Shown piece after piece: positions 1 to 8,083 of a DNA stretch of 64,000 bases (position 1 is the stretch's first letter; each line of letters opens with the position of its first letter). The notes beneath the pieces are model-generated. The model ran no database searches. It had not been told where the DNA came from and saw only the letters and a list, made by a program, of their open reading frames with translations. Both the position numbers and the translations under genes were made by a program. The DNA is from an uncultured Clostridia bacterium (GTDB lineage: Bacteria; Bacillota; Clostridia; Saccharofermentanales; Saccharofermentanaceae): NCBI GenBank assembly GCA_947167045.1, contig CAMVGO010000002.1, forward strand, positions 1-64,000. Reading direction: 5' to 3'.

Positions 1-3
1 AAC

Positions 4-17
4 ATTAAGCGCTTAAT
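4..17. other. 14-bp perfect palindrome
   Basis: ATTAAGCGCTTAAT reads the same on both strands. It lies at the window edge beyond the 17-bp repeat array. It could be an operator or part of a terminator, but neither neighbour is visible and no T-tract follows. Only the symmetry is seen. Confidence 0.45.
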
Positions 18-65
18 TTTGTGAAATCACTGTCCGTTATCTTGACAGAGCACCAAAAGCCTTTC

Positions 66-252
66 GCTAGACGAAAAGATTCACTTGATGAAAAACCTCA
101 CTAGATGAAAAGCCTCACTAGATGAAAAGCACCACTAGATGAAAAACCTCACTAGATGAAAAGCACCACTAGATGAAAAACCTCACTAGATGAAAAACCT
201 CACTAGATGAAAAGCATCACTAGATGAAAAGCCTCACTAGATGAACCCGCAT
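66..252. repeat. 17-bp tandem repeat array, 11 units
   Basis: Eleven head-to-tail units with an exact 17-bp period start at 66, 83, 100, 117, 134, 151, 168, 185, 202, 219 and 236. The consensus is actagatgaaaagcctc. From 100 to 246 the first ten bases (actagatgaa) never vary, while the last five or six alternate between agcctc, agcacc, aacctc and agcatc. The two units at the low-coordinate edge and the last unit are degenerate. The period is not a multiple of three and no reading frame uses it. The array lies about 40 bp past the stop codon of the minus-strand gene at 294-2381, so its transcript would run into it. There are no unique spacers, so it is not CRISPR. The rest of 1-293 holds no gene that I can see. 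Confidence 0.95.
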
Positions 253-293
253 CAGCCGCACCCGCAGACAGTCTGAAACAGCCCGTTATCAGG

Positions 294-2381
294 TCATGTC
301 ACTTTGACTGCAACGTGGGTGACAATATTGGAAGCGTTGCGCGTAACGGCGATGGTGGTGCCGTCTTCCAAAGCGACGGAGACCGTCTTTGAATCGACAC
401 GCTTTGCGCTGACTGCTCCTGAAGCGATCATCCTTGAGACGCCTTCCTTCCAGTTCATGCCGGGAGCGATGCCGTAGAGAGAGTATTTGCCGTTTCCTCT
501 GACCTGGATGTATTTGATGTCTCCGGACTCGTTTCCTTTGGTCGTGCTTATGAACATGTCGTCATTCTGGAAGTCGACGGATTCTTCCGAATCGACTTCT
601 TCGAGTCCGCCGATCTTGTCTGCGGAATCGCGGATGTCTTTACGCATGTAAGTCTTGAGGTCGGTAGCTGATGAAGCGTCTGACGATCCCTGATCCAGAT
701 AATCCCATGCGGAATAATCGGATACTTCGACTGCGAGTGCATCTTCACAGGAAGACGAAGCGTACTTGATCGAGCTTGTTATTCCTGTCGAAAGGTCGGT
801 GTAGAAGCAAACGTATTCGCCGTTCGTAAAAGTGCAGTTGAAGAGGCAGATGCCGTTGTCGTTTCCGGCGAATTCCCAGGTGAAGTCAACGCCTTCGGAG
901 ATGTTTTCTGAATACAACAGATCAGCCAGGTGATTCGTGAATGCGGTTTTTGCCTGTTCGTCTGTCAGTTCCGTATCGCCGGCACTGTTCTTTATGTCGG
1001 AGTCCCATTCGCAGATATAACTGACTGCGGTGTTTTCCTTGTGTGCCTTGAATTCATAGTCGTTCCACTTGCCGTTGTTATTACTGAAGGCGAATTCGGC
1101 GAAGTTCTCGTACTCCGTAAAACCGTCAGGCTGGCCCTCGGCCCAGTTCGTATAGGTGAACGGTTCGCCGGTTACCCATTTCCAGGTGCCTTCCTCTTCG
1201 GCATCGGACAGACCGATGAAAACGCTCTCATATCCTGAGTTTCTGGCAAAAGCCCATACTGCGTCATTTTCCTCTTTCGAGTTTATTGTGACCAGATGAC
1301 CGCCTAAAGATTCACAATATTTCTCGGCGTCTTCCCATGTGTCCGCGTTCGAAAAGAGCGCATATGAATGTCCTTTGAATGAGAATGAGGAGGGATTGAG
1401 CACGATCACTGCAGGTGCCGAGAAAGTCTTGTCGGCATTGATGAAGGGCTTCGGAGCCTGTGTTTTGTTTCCGGCTCTTACTGCAGCCGGAATGAGAATG
1501 GCGATGGCAATTGTCTCTGCGAGTACCACGCCGCCAAGGATCTTTACCCACAACGGAGCGCTGACGACAGTGCCTATCAGACCGCCTTTGGAGTTTGCAT
1601 TGGCTGAGTTAACCTGAACCGCCGTATCAGCTCTTCCGTATGACGTGTTTTCGGGTCTTGCCTGAACGGTGTCGGCCTTCTTGAAGACAACCTTCTCGGG
1701 CTCGCGTTCCGACGCGCTGTTATTGACTGCCGTATCTCCGGCAGGGCGGAAGACCTGGGGCTGAGGCTGTTGCTCGGGCTGATTCTGAATCTGCTCCTGA
1801 GGCTGTTCCTGAACCGGCTCCTGAACCGGCTCCTGAACCGGCTCCTGCGGCTGTTCCTGAGGTTGTTCCTGAGGCTGTGCAGGACGGAAGACTTCCGGCT
1901 GGGGCTGCGGTTGCTGCTGAGCCTGGAAATCATTCGCGAAATATTTGTCCGATTCGGAATATTCCATGATCATGTAAGCGGTGTTGTTTTCGGCTATGCA
2001 GTCGAACAACCTTGGAGTGCTGCCCGCGCTGTCCAGGCGCTTGGCCTCTTCGATGAATGCCAGGAAACCTTTGTCGAATGCGGCGCTTCCTGCCTCGTCG
2101 CGAGCAAACAGTTCATTGGAATCGTCGGCTCTTACCACATACTCGATGGGAAGGAACTCGGTGATCTTGACCCTGACGCTGTAAGAGCTGTCCCAACCGA
2201 TGTAGGTTGTGTAGTTATTGTCGTGACTCAGTACTTTTCCTATCCTGTAGGTTCCCGACAAAACGGTTCCCGGTGCAAGGTGCAGGGGATCGGTCTTGGC
2301 CTTGGATTCATTGTATCCGCAGTAGGGACAAACTTCGATAAGATCATCTATCTGTTTGAAACAACCGTAGCAGCGTCGCAT
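294..2381 (-). CDS. Zinc-ribbon / kinase-N-lobe / C-type lectin membrane protein
   Basis: 695 aa. Residues 4-21 form a zinc ribbon (CYGC and CPYC). Residues 38-145 resemble the N-lobe and hinge of a Ser/Thr kinase (start 'TYRIGKVL', hinge 'YMIMEY'), but the glycine-rich loop is lost ('LSHDNNYTTYIGWD') and no C-lobe or catalytic loop follows, so it cannot be an active kinase. A Pro/Gln/Glu repeat linker (about 154-215) and one membrane helix (about 278-301) lead to an outside C-type lectin domain (about 334-460) with C356 and C457, the QPD motif (417-419) and WND (439-441). QPD plus WND is the calcium/galactose-type signature in animal lectins. The last 230 residues are unrecognised. Predicted topology is inside N-terminus, outside lectin. 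Function is unknown; a ligand-sensing or adhesion role is inference. Confidence 0.85.
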   Translation of the reverse strand: MRRCYGCFKQIDDLIEVCPYCGYNESKAKTDPLHLAPGTVLSGTYRIGKVLSHDNNYTTYIGWDSSYSVRVKITEFLPIEYVVRADDSNELFARDEAGSAAFDKGFLAFIEEAKRLDSAGSTPRLFDCIAENNTAYMIMEYSESDKYFANDFQAQQQPQPQPEVFRPAQPQEQPQEQPQEPVQEPVQEPVQEQPQEQIQNQPEQQPQPQVFRPAGDTAVNNSASEREPEKVVFKKADTVQARPENTSYGRADTAVQVNSANANSKGGLIGTVVSAPLWVKILGGVVLAETIAIAILIPAAVRAGNKTQAPKPFINADKTFSAPAVIVLNPSSFSFKGHSYALFSNADTWEDAEKYCESLGGHLVTINSKEENDAVWAFARNSGYESVFIGLSDAEEEGTWKWVTGEPFTYTNWAEGQPDGFTEYENFAEFAFSNNNGKWNDYEFKAHKENTAVSYICEWDSDIKNSAGDTELTDEQAKTAFTNHLADLLYSENISEGVDFTWEFAGNDNGICLFNCTFTNGEYVCFYTDLSTGITSSIKYASSSCEDALAVEVSDYSAWDYLDQGSSDASSATDLKTYMRKDIRDSADKIGGLEEVDSEESVDFQNDDMFISTTKGNESGDIKYIQVRGNGKYSLYGIAPGMNWKEGVSRMIASGAVSAKRVDSKTVSVALEDGTTIAVTRNASNIVTHVAVKVT

Positions 2382-2412
2382 TTGAGGTCTCCATAAGTAA
2401 AATGATTTTTAT

Positions 2413-2421
2413 ATTATAGCA
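2413..2421 (-). promoter_or_regulatory. Extended -10 promoter for the lectin-domain gene
   Basis: On the minus strand TGCTATAAT is an extended -10 box about 30 bp upstream of the start codon at 2381. No good -35 box is visible, as is usual for extended -10 promoters. Confidence 0.55.
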
Positions 2422-2532
2422 CGGTTGAAAACTGTATTCCGTTGCCGGGCGTTATCTGACCGGCAGGCCTCAGGATGACGGGTTTTCGAAAACGGAACAG
2501 AACGGTTATATATCGCGGACAGAAAAAATATT

Positions 2533-2541
2533 TGATATAAT
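2533..2541 (+). promoter_or_regulatory. Extended -10 promoter for the zinc-ribbon/SPFH pair
   Basis: TGATATAAT lies 60 bp upstream of the start at 2601. A 12-bp palindrome, GTTTTCGAAAAC (2482-2493), sits between this promoter and the divergent one and could be an operator. Confidence 0.55.
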
Positions 2542-2600
2542 TGCATTCGGGCGGCGTGAACGGAATACACGCGTTTCTATATTTCGCCAGGGGATAGAAG

Positions 2601-3407
2601 ATGACAGTATTGAATGCGACACCTATATCTTTAAAGTGCAAAGTATGCGGCGGTGATATCATCAACGATTATCTCGCAGGCACTTCCGCGTGCGCAAACT
2701 GCGGCAACAGATGGTCGATCACCGATGTCATTCCCGACTATGCAAAGTATTCGCGCATAATAGCGAATATCGTCAAAGCCAATGACATGGTCGAGAGCAG
2801 CAACAAGGCAGGTTCCGCCAATGAGGCGAGACTCCTGTTCAAGACGGCCATAATGGACTGCGCGAAGTTCAATGATCCGGTCACCGCGGATCTCGTAAGG
2901 ATCTGCGAGGAAGGCCAGAAGAGAGCTGAACTTCATGCGATCTACATCAAGGGAAAGACATATTACGAGAAGAAATCCTACAGCAGTGCGATCCATGAGC
3001 TTACCAGGGTAAAGGGCTACAGGGATGCCGATGCGATGGTCGAGATCTGTAAGGAGGAGCTCGAAAAGCAGCGCAAGAAGCAGCTGCCGTGGGCGATCAT
3101 ATTCAGCTTTATCCTTCCGGCGATCGTCAGCCTTTTCTTCAGAGAAAAGTGCGGATGGCCGTGGGCGGTCTGCATCATACTGTTCCTGGCAGGATCGGCA
3201 GGACTTGGATACATCTTATACAGAGGCGGGATCCCGTCGATAATAATCAAGATAGTATCGTTCCTGTGTGCGGCACCCCTGATCACATATGCAGTGCTCG
3301 CGTACATATTCCACGTGCCGGTCGTAATGGCCGTGATAATAGCGATAGGCGCGCCGATCGCACTTTTCGTGCTGATCGCGGTACTGTCCGAGAAAAAAGA
3401 CAAATAG
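2601..3407 (+). CDS. Zinc-ribbon, TPR-like, multi-pass membrane protein
   Basis: 268 aa, family not recognised. Residues 13-36 hold a treble-clef or zinc ribbon (CKVCGG...CANCGN). A helical, TPR-like segment with tyrosine/alanine spacing follows (about 60-160), then about four membrane helices from residue 163 to the end with a short charged tail. The ATG at 2601 has AGGGG seven bases upstream. It is 41 bp upstream of the SPFH gene on the same strand and probably cotranscribed. Zinc-ribbon plus membrane-helix proteins of this kind are common in Clostridia and mostly uncharacterised. A role in membrane organisation with the SPFH partner is inference from position only. Confidence 0.8.
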   Translation: MTVLNATPISLKCKVCGGDIINDYLAGTSACANCGNRWSITDVIPDYAKYSRIIANIVKANDMVESSNKAGSANEARLLFKTAIMDCAKFNDPVTADLVRICEEGQKRAELHAIYIKGKTYYEKKSYSSAIHELTRVKGYRDADAMVEICKEELEKQRKKQLPWAIIFSFILPAIVSLFFREKCGWPWAVCIILFLAGSAGLGYILYRGGIPSIIIKIVSFLCAAPLITYAVLAYIFHVPVVMAVIIAIGAPIALFVLIAVLSEKKDK

Positions 3408-3448
3408 AATTCTGAATATACAGTTTAAGAGAAAGGAACGTTTAAGAA

Positions 3449-4828
3449 ATGGTTGAAGCTATTAGTGTTATCAAGTACGAAGGCAGTAATGACGTCCTCG
3501 CGCACAAGCACGAAAAAGAAGATTTTACGATCGGCTCCCAGCTGATCGTCCATGAGACCCAGGAAGCTTTATTCTTCCGTGACGGTAAGATCTTCGATCA
3601 GTTCAAGGCCGGCAGACACACGCTCGTTACGAACAACATTCCTAAGGTCCGTGACTACATGAAGCTTGGCACAGGCGGAATCAATGTTTTCCATTGCGAA
3701 GTCTACTTCATCAATATGGTTACCCAGATGGGTATCAGGTGGGGTACAGACAGCAAGGTAAGGCTCTTTGATCCGGCATCCGGACTTCACGTCGAGATCG
3801 GCGCATCCGGTAACTTCAATATGAGAGTTACTGACTCTGCCAAGCTCATCTTAAAGCTTGTCGGAACAACAGACGGACTCATTCAGAGTGACGTTACAGG
3901 TGAAGGCAAGTCCTACGGCACGGGCATGTTCAGGGCTCTGATCATCAACAAGGTCAAGGCAAACCTCGCGCGCATCATCAAGGAGCAGAACCTTAACATC
4001 CTTGAGATCGACGCTTATCTTGATGTCCTTTCTTCGGCCCTCATGGTCGACATCAACACCACACTCGATGAATACGGTCTCACGATGCCGGAGTTCTACG
4101 TAACTTCCATCGCCACACCTGACGACGATCCGAACTTCATCCGTCTCAAGCAGCAGTTTGCCGACAAGACGCTGAAGGTCCGTGAAGAGGAAGTCAAGAA
4201 GGCTGAGGCAGAGGCTGCACAGCAGAGAAAGATCGTCGAGGCACAGACTGAGGCACAGCTCAAGGCCGTAAGCGCACAGGGTGAGGCTGAAGCTCTCCGC
4301 ATCAAGGCTCAGGCAGAGGCTGACGCATACAAGATGCAGGCAGAGGCTGAGGCTCAGGAAATGCAGATGAAGGGTTACACATACCGCGACGAGACAGCAC
4401 GTCAGGTAGGCCTCGAAGCAATGCAGAACGGCATTACCGGCGGCTCGGGCGGCGGCGCAGGCGGAGCGATCGGAGATGTCGCAAGCCTCGGTGTTACTCT
4501 TGGCGCAATGGGCGGTGTCATCAACATGACAAAGGATGCCATGGCTCCGATCATGGGCGAGTCCCAGCAGGTCGGTCAGGGATTCGGCAATGTGGTCGCA
4601 GGAGCTGCGGCCGGAAGCGCTGCGGCAGCAGTAGCCGGCGCATGGAATTGCCCTTCCTGCGGCAAGACGCTCACTTCAAAGTTCTGTCCCGACTGCGGCA
4701 CCACGGCTCCCGCACCTGCACCCGCACCCGCTGCACCAGCAGACGGTTCATGGACATGTCCTTCATGCGGAAAGAAGCTGACATCGGGATTCTGTCCTGA
4801 CTGCGGAACAGCGCGTCCGACAGAGTGA
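3449..4828 (+). CDS. SPFH (band 7) domain protein with two C-terminal zinc ribbons
   Basis: 459 aa. Residues 20-235 match the SPFH/band 7 fold of the YdjI ('virion core protein-like') group of Bacillus, which is found with membrane-stress functions. A long Ala/Glu/Gln-rich coiled coil follows (about 238-305), with repeated 'QAEAEA' phrases, then a glycine-rich patch (about 325-390). Two near-identical zinc ribbons lie at 398-417 and 437-455 (CPSCGK...FCPDCGT each), separated by a Pro/Ala linker. There is no signal peptide or membrane helix, so it probably attaches to the membrane as an oligomer from inside. Start ATG has GAAAGGAA upstream. Family assignment is firm; cellular role is unknown. 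Confidence 0.9.
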   Translation: MVEAISVIKYEGSNDVLAHKHEKEDFTIGSQLIVHETQEALFFRDGKIFDQFKAGRHTLVTNNIPKVRDYMKLGTGGINVFHCEVYFINMVTQMGIRWGTDSKVRLFDPASGLHVEIGASGNFNMRVTDSAKLILKLVGTTDGLIQSDVTGEGKSYGTGMFRALIINKVKANLARIIKEQNLNILEIDAYLDVLSSALMVDINTTLDEYGLTMPEFYVTSIATPDDDPNFIRLKQQFADKTLKVREEEVKKAEAEAAQQRKIVEAQTEAQLKAVSAQGEAEALRIKAQAEADAYKMQAEAEAQEMQMKGYTYRDETARQVGLEAMQNGITGGSGGGAGGAIGDVASLGVTLGAMGGVINMTKDAMAPIMGESQQVGQGFGNVVAGAAAGSAAAAVAGAWNCPSCGKTLTSKFCPDCGTTAPAPAPAPAAPADGSWTCPSCGKKLTSGFCPDCGTARPTE

Positions 4829-4855
4829 TCTGAACGTTTCTGAAAAGAAATAATT

Positions 4856-4886
4856 ACGGCGGAGGGATCGCAAGTCCTTCCGCCGT
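4856..4886 (+). terminator. Hairpin after the SPFH gene
   Basis: ACGGCGGAGGGA (4856-4867) pairs with TCCTTCCGCCGT (4875-4886) with one G-T pair. It is 28 bp past the stop codon. The T-run after it is poor, so termination may be partial. Confidence 0.6.
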
Positions 4887-4906
4887 TCTGATATAAGAAG
4901 ATATCC

Positions 4907-5041
4907 ATGACACGCATAGCAGTTGTAAACGACCATAAGAATATCGTCCCTTATTCACGTGCTGCACATGTTACCGTTTTCGTATATGAGGACGGTGAGT
5001 TAAGAGTCTTAAGCGGCAACCGCACCTATTGCAGCGGATAA
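4907..5041 (+). CDS. Small ORF, possible NifX/NafY-like remnant
   Basis: 44 aa, starting MTRIAVVNDHKNI and ending in RTYCSG before a TAA stop. The first 35 residues resemble the start of dinitrogenase iron-molybdenum-cofactor (NifX/NafY-type) domains, in which MxIAVxxDxxxI is followed by a histidine near residue 20 and 'VYEDGE'. Those domains are normally about 100 residues, so this would be a truncated copy or a short independent protein. It lies after the SPFH terminator and has no strong ribosome binding site. It does not overlap another gene. Weak call. Confidence 0.3.
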   Translation: MTRIAVVNDHKNIVPYSRAAHVTVFVYEDGELRVLSGNRTYCSG

Positions 5042-5062
5042 ACGGCTGCAGAGAAATCCGCG

Positions 5063-5137
5063 CTGCGGCAAAACAGGGAATGCTGAGTTTTCTCAACTGT
5101 GGCAAAACTAAGGAAAACAGGCATTTTGGTTTTTGCC
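5063..5137. repeat. Intergenic cluster of short direct and inverted repeats
   Basis: CTGCGGCAAAAC (5063-5074) recurs as CTGTGGCAAAAC (5097-5108), and GGCAAAAC pairs with GTTTTTGCC at 5129-5137. TGAG-tttt-CTCA (5084-5095) forms a small hairpin between them. It lies upstream of the first serpin; it may be a terminator or leader structure. Confidence 0.4.
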
Positions 5138-5221
5138 GTTTTCGCGGTGCAACATTTTCGTGAGCAGGTCTGTATTAAGGGCATAAAGCAAATTTGAAAT
5201 GGAATACGGAGGTACAGAAAA

Positions 5222-6523
5222 ATGAAGATTTGCTCAACGAAAGATATAAAGATAATGACAGGGATAATGGCGGCAACGATGTTCATGGGCGGCTGCTCGG
5301 TAACAGGCAAGGTAAACACCAATGTCGTCAAGAACGCACCCGAAGTAAAGACCGAGATCAATCTCAAGGAAGTTTCCAATACTGAATTCAACCAGGATCA
5401 GATGGATCAGGAATACAGAAGATACTGCTTCGACATCTTCAGCCAGACGATCAGGGATTACGGCACGGAGAACAACATAATGATCTCGCCCGCATCCATC
5501 ATGATGGCTCTCGACATGGTTGCGGCAGGTGCTAAGGGAGATTCATTGAAGCAGCTGACGGACCTTTTCGCGGCAGGGCAGGGACCTCTCACACAGCAGG
5601 CATACGCTTCGGCTCTCATGGATAAGATAAACGGAGCCAAAGAAGTCGAGTTCTCCTGCGCCAATGCCGTATGGAGCAACAAGGCAATCCTGGGCGATTC
5701 GGTAAATCTCGAATACATCGACTATATCGAAGATACGTTCAAGGCTGAGTACAGGGTTTCAGAATTCAATGAAAAGACCCCCGTTGAGATCAACGACTGG
5801 GTATACGACCACACCGACCACATGATCGAAAAGGTTATCGATTCGCTGGATCCCAGCACGGTAATGGTACTCGTCAACGCGATCTCTTTCGACGGCAAGT
5901 GGGCCGAGCCTTATGAGGAACACCAGGTCAATGACGGCGAGTTTACAAAGTATGACGGCAGCAAGGAGACGGTAAAGTTCCTGAGCGAGACCGGTTCCAA
6001 CTATTTCGAGACGGAGAAGGCAACCGGATTCATGAAGTATTACGAGGGCGGAGAGTATGCGTTCGTCGCTATCCTGCCCACGGATGAGAGCATCAGTGCC
6101 AACGAGTTCATCAAGGGCTTCAGCTCTGACGATTATGAGAAGTTCATTAACAGCGTTTCATACGACTATATCGTAACCACGAAGATGCCAGAGTTCGAGT
6201 CCGACTTCAGCTTCCTGCTTAACGACACACTCGAGAATCTCGGCGTAAAGGATATCTTCCACAGCGAGCTTTCCGATCTTTCCGGTATCGCAGGCGAAAA
6301 GGGAGACCTCTATGCATCAAAGGTCATCCACAAGACACACATCGAAGTAAGCGCGGCAGGAACAAGGGCGGCTGCAGTTACAGCAGTAACGCTTGATTGT
6401 GCAGGTGCAATGCTCATGGAGCAGGAATTCCGCGAAGTAATGTGCGACAGGCCTTTCGCTTATGCTATCGTTGACGCAGAGACAATGGCTCCCGTTTTCA
6501 TCGGCACGGTAAACGAGGTCTGA
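5222..6523 (+). CDS. Serpin lipoprotein (serine/cysteine protease inhibitor) 1
   Basis: 433 aa. Residues 1-25 are a lipoprotein signal ending in the lipobox MGGC, so the mature protein is anchored outside the membrane. The rest is one full serpin domain with the family landmarks 'NIMISPASIMMALDM', 'VLVNAISFDGKWAEPY', the hinge 'GTRAAAVTA' and the final 'DRPFAYAI...FIGTV'. Counting from the hinge glycine as P15, the reactive loop puts Ala-Gly at P1-P1'. Serpins trap proteases by loop insertion after cleavage; the small-residue hinge here fits an inhibitory serpin. ATG 5222 follows GGAGG. A paralogue lies about 100 bp downstream. The target protease is unknown. Confidence 0.93.
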   Translation: MKICSTKDIKIMTGIMAATMFMGGCSVTGKVNTNVVKNAPEVKTEINLKEVSNTEFNQDQMDQEYRRYCFDIFSQTIRDYGTENNIMISPASIMMALDMVAAGAKGDSLKQLTDLFAAGQGPLTQQAYASALMDKINGAKEVEFSCANAVWSNKAILGDSVNLEYIDYIEDTFKAEYRVSEFNEKTPVEINDWVYDHTDHMIEKVIDSLDPSTVMVLVNAISFDGKWAEPYEEHQVNDGEFTKYDGSKETVKFLSETGSNYFETEKATGFMKYYEGGEYAFVAILPTDESISANEFIKGFSSDDYEKFINSVSYDYIVTTKMPEFESDFSFLLNDTLENLGVKDIFHSELSDLSGIAGEKGDLYASKVIHKTHIEVSAAGTRAAAVTAVTLDCAGAMLMEQEFREVMCDRPFAYAIVDAETMAPVFIGTVNEV

Positions 6524-6619
6524 TAAGAACAATAGTCTGAACTGAATGATGGAATAAATACCCGCAGTGTGGCAGGATAACAGGAATAAAGATTGAGTTT
6601 TGAAACGGAGGATATGAGA

Positions 6620-7930
6620 ATGAAGATCTGTTCAAAGAAAGATATCAGGGTCGTGACGGGAATACTGGCAGCGTCTGTGATACTCGGAGGATGCGCATCT
6701 GCAGCGCCTCAGGAGACGACCGCGAAACCCGGGAGGGACGATACCCAGGTAAAGACCGAGATCGATCTCAAGAAGATCGCCGGGACTGAATTCGACAGCG
6801 GAAAGCTGGACGGTGAATACAGAAAATACTGCTTTGAGATCTTCAGCCAGACCGTAGGCGATCACGGCGGAAAAGATGAGAATGTCATGATATCGCCCGC
6901 ATCGGTCATGCTCGCCCTGGACATGCTGGCGGCAGGCTCAAAGGGGGATTCCTTAAAGCAGCTGACGGATCTTTTCGCAGACGGAGCCGATCCTATGGAA
7001 CAGCAGGCTTATGCGGCTGCTCTGATGAAAAAGATAAACGATTCAAAGAAGGTGGATTTCTCCTGCGCGAATGCGGTCTGGAGCAATTCGGGTATCCTGG
7101 GCGACACGGTGAATACCGAGTATGTCGATTACATAAAGGATACGTTCCGTGCGGAATATTCAGCGGAACCATTTAACGCCAAGACTCCCGACGAGATCAA
7201 CGGATGGGTCGACGAACACACGGACCACATGATACAAAAGGTCATAGACGAGCTCGATCCGATGGATGTCATGGTACTCGTAAATGCGATCTCCTTTGAC
7301 GCCAAATGGGATGCGCCTTATATGGATGACCAGCTTGGTTCCGGTGACTTCACGGCATCTGACGGAAGCGTCCTGGAGGCAAACTACCTGAACGGAAAAT
7401 CGCCTCTTTACTATGAGACCGAAAAGGCAACGGGCTTCATCAAGGAATATGAAGGCGGAGAATACGCGTTCATCGCGATCCTGCCTGCTGATGATTCCGT
7501 CAGCGCAAATGAGTTTGCAAAGAACTTCACGGCTGATGACTACGAAGAATTCGTAAACAGTGCGACTGATGAATATGACGTATATACGAAGATGCCCGCG
7601 TTCTCGTCAGATTTCGAGGCATCGCTCACCGGGACACTCTCAAAGCTCGGAGCACCTGATATTTTCGACGGAAGCAAGGCTGACCTGTCAGGCATCGCAG
7701 GAAACCGGGGAGACCTCTTTGTTTCCGACGTCATCCACAAGACTCACATCGAAGTTGACAGCGAAGGCACCAGGGCGGCAGCCGTAACGGCAATTACCGT
7801 AAGGGCAAACGGCATTGAGTTCTCCGAGAAAGAATCACGCACCGTTATCTGCGACAGACCGTTCGTCTATGCGATAGTCGACACGGAGACAATGACTCCC
7901 GTCTTTATCGGCACTGTCAATGCGGTTTAA
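6620..7930 (+). CDS. Serpin lipoprotein 2
   Basis: 436 aa from ATG 6620, chosen because GGAGG (6607-6611) is eight bases upstream and because MKICSKKDI matches the start of serpin 1; ATG 6614 and TTG 6593 are worse. Lipobox LGGC near residue 24. It is strongly similar to serpin 1 over the whole length and has the same hinge 'GTRAAAVTA', but its reactive loop differs: by the same count P1-P1' is Asn-Gly instead of Ala-Gly. The pair therefore looks like a duplication with altered specificity (inference). It shares the 96-bp spacer with serpin 1 and no terminator is seen between them, so cotranscription is likely. Confidence 0.93.
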   Translation: MKICSKKDIRVVTGILAASVILGGCASAAPQETTAKPGRDDTQVKTEIDLKKIAGTEFDSGKLDGEYRKYCFEIFSQTVGDHGGKDENVMISPASVMLALDMLAAGSKGDSLKQLTDLFADGADPMEQQAYAAALMKKINDSKKVDFSCANAVWSNSGILGDTVNTEYVDYIKDTFRAEYSAEPFNAKTPDEINGWVDEHTDHMIQKVIDELDPMDVMVLVNAISFDAKWDAPYMDDQLGSGDFTASDGSVLEANYLNGKSPLYYETEKATGFIKEYEGGEYAFIAILPADDSVSANEFAKNFTADDYEEFVNSATDEYDVYTKMPAFSSDFEASLTGTLSKLGAPDIFDGSKADLSGIAGNRGDLFVSDVIHKTHIEVDSEGTRAAAVTAITVRANGIEFSEKESRTVICDRPFVYAIVDTETMTPVFIGTVNAV

Positions 7931-8009
7931 TGCAAAACCCATAGACGGCGCAATGAGCCGAATATAAAAACTGTATCAAAAGTCAATCAATTTCCGTCCT
8001 TCCACGGGT

Positions 8010-8015
8010 TATAAT
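8010..8015 (+). promoter_or_regulatory. -10 box upstream of the PAP2 gene
   Basis: TATAAT about 70 bp upstream of the TTG start at 8084. No convincing -35 box is visible. Confidence 0.4.
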
Positions 8016-8083
8016 ATGCGGAGTGTCCGGGGGTTCCCATTTGTCCCCGGGCGCTCCGCAATTAATTTCGAGGAAGTTTCATT

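Noticed and set aside
66..252. CRISPR array
   Set aside because: The 17-bp units touch each other with no unique spacers and no cas genes are near.
6593..6619. TTG or first ATG start for serpin 2
   Set aside because: GGAGG at 6607-6611 fits only ATG 6620, which also aligns with serpin 1.
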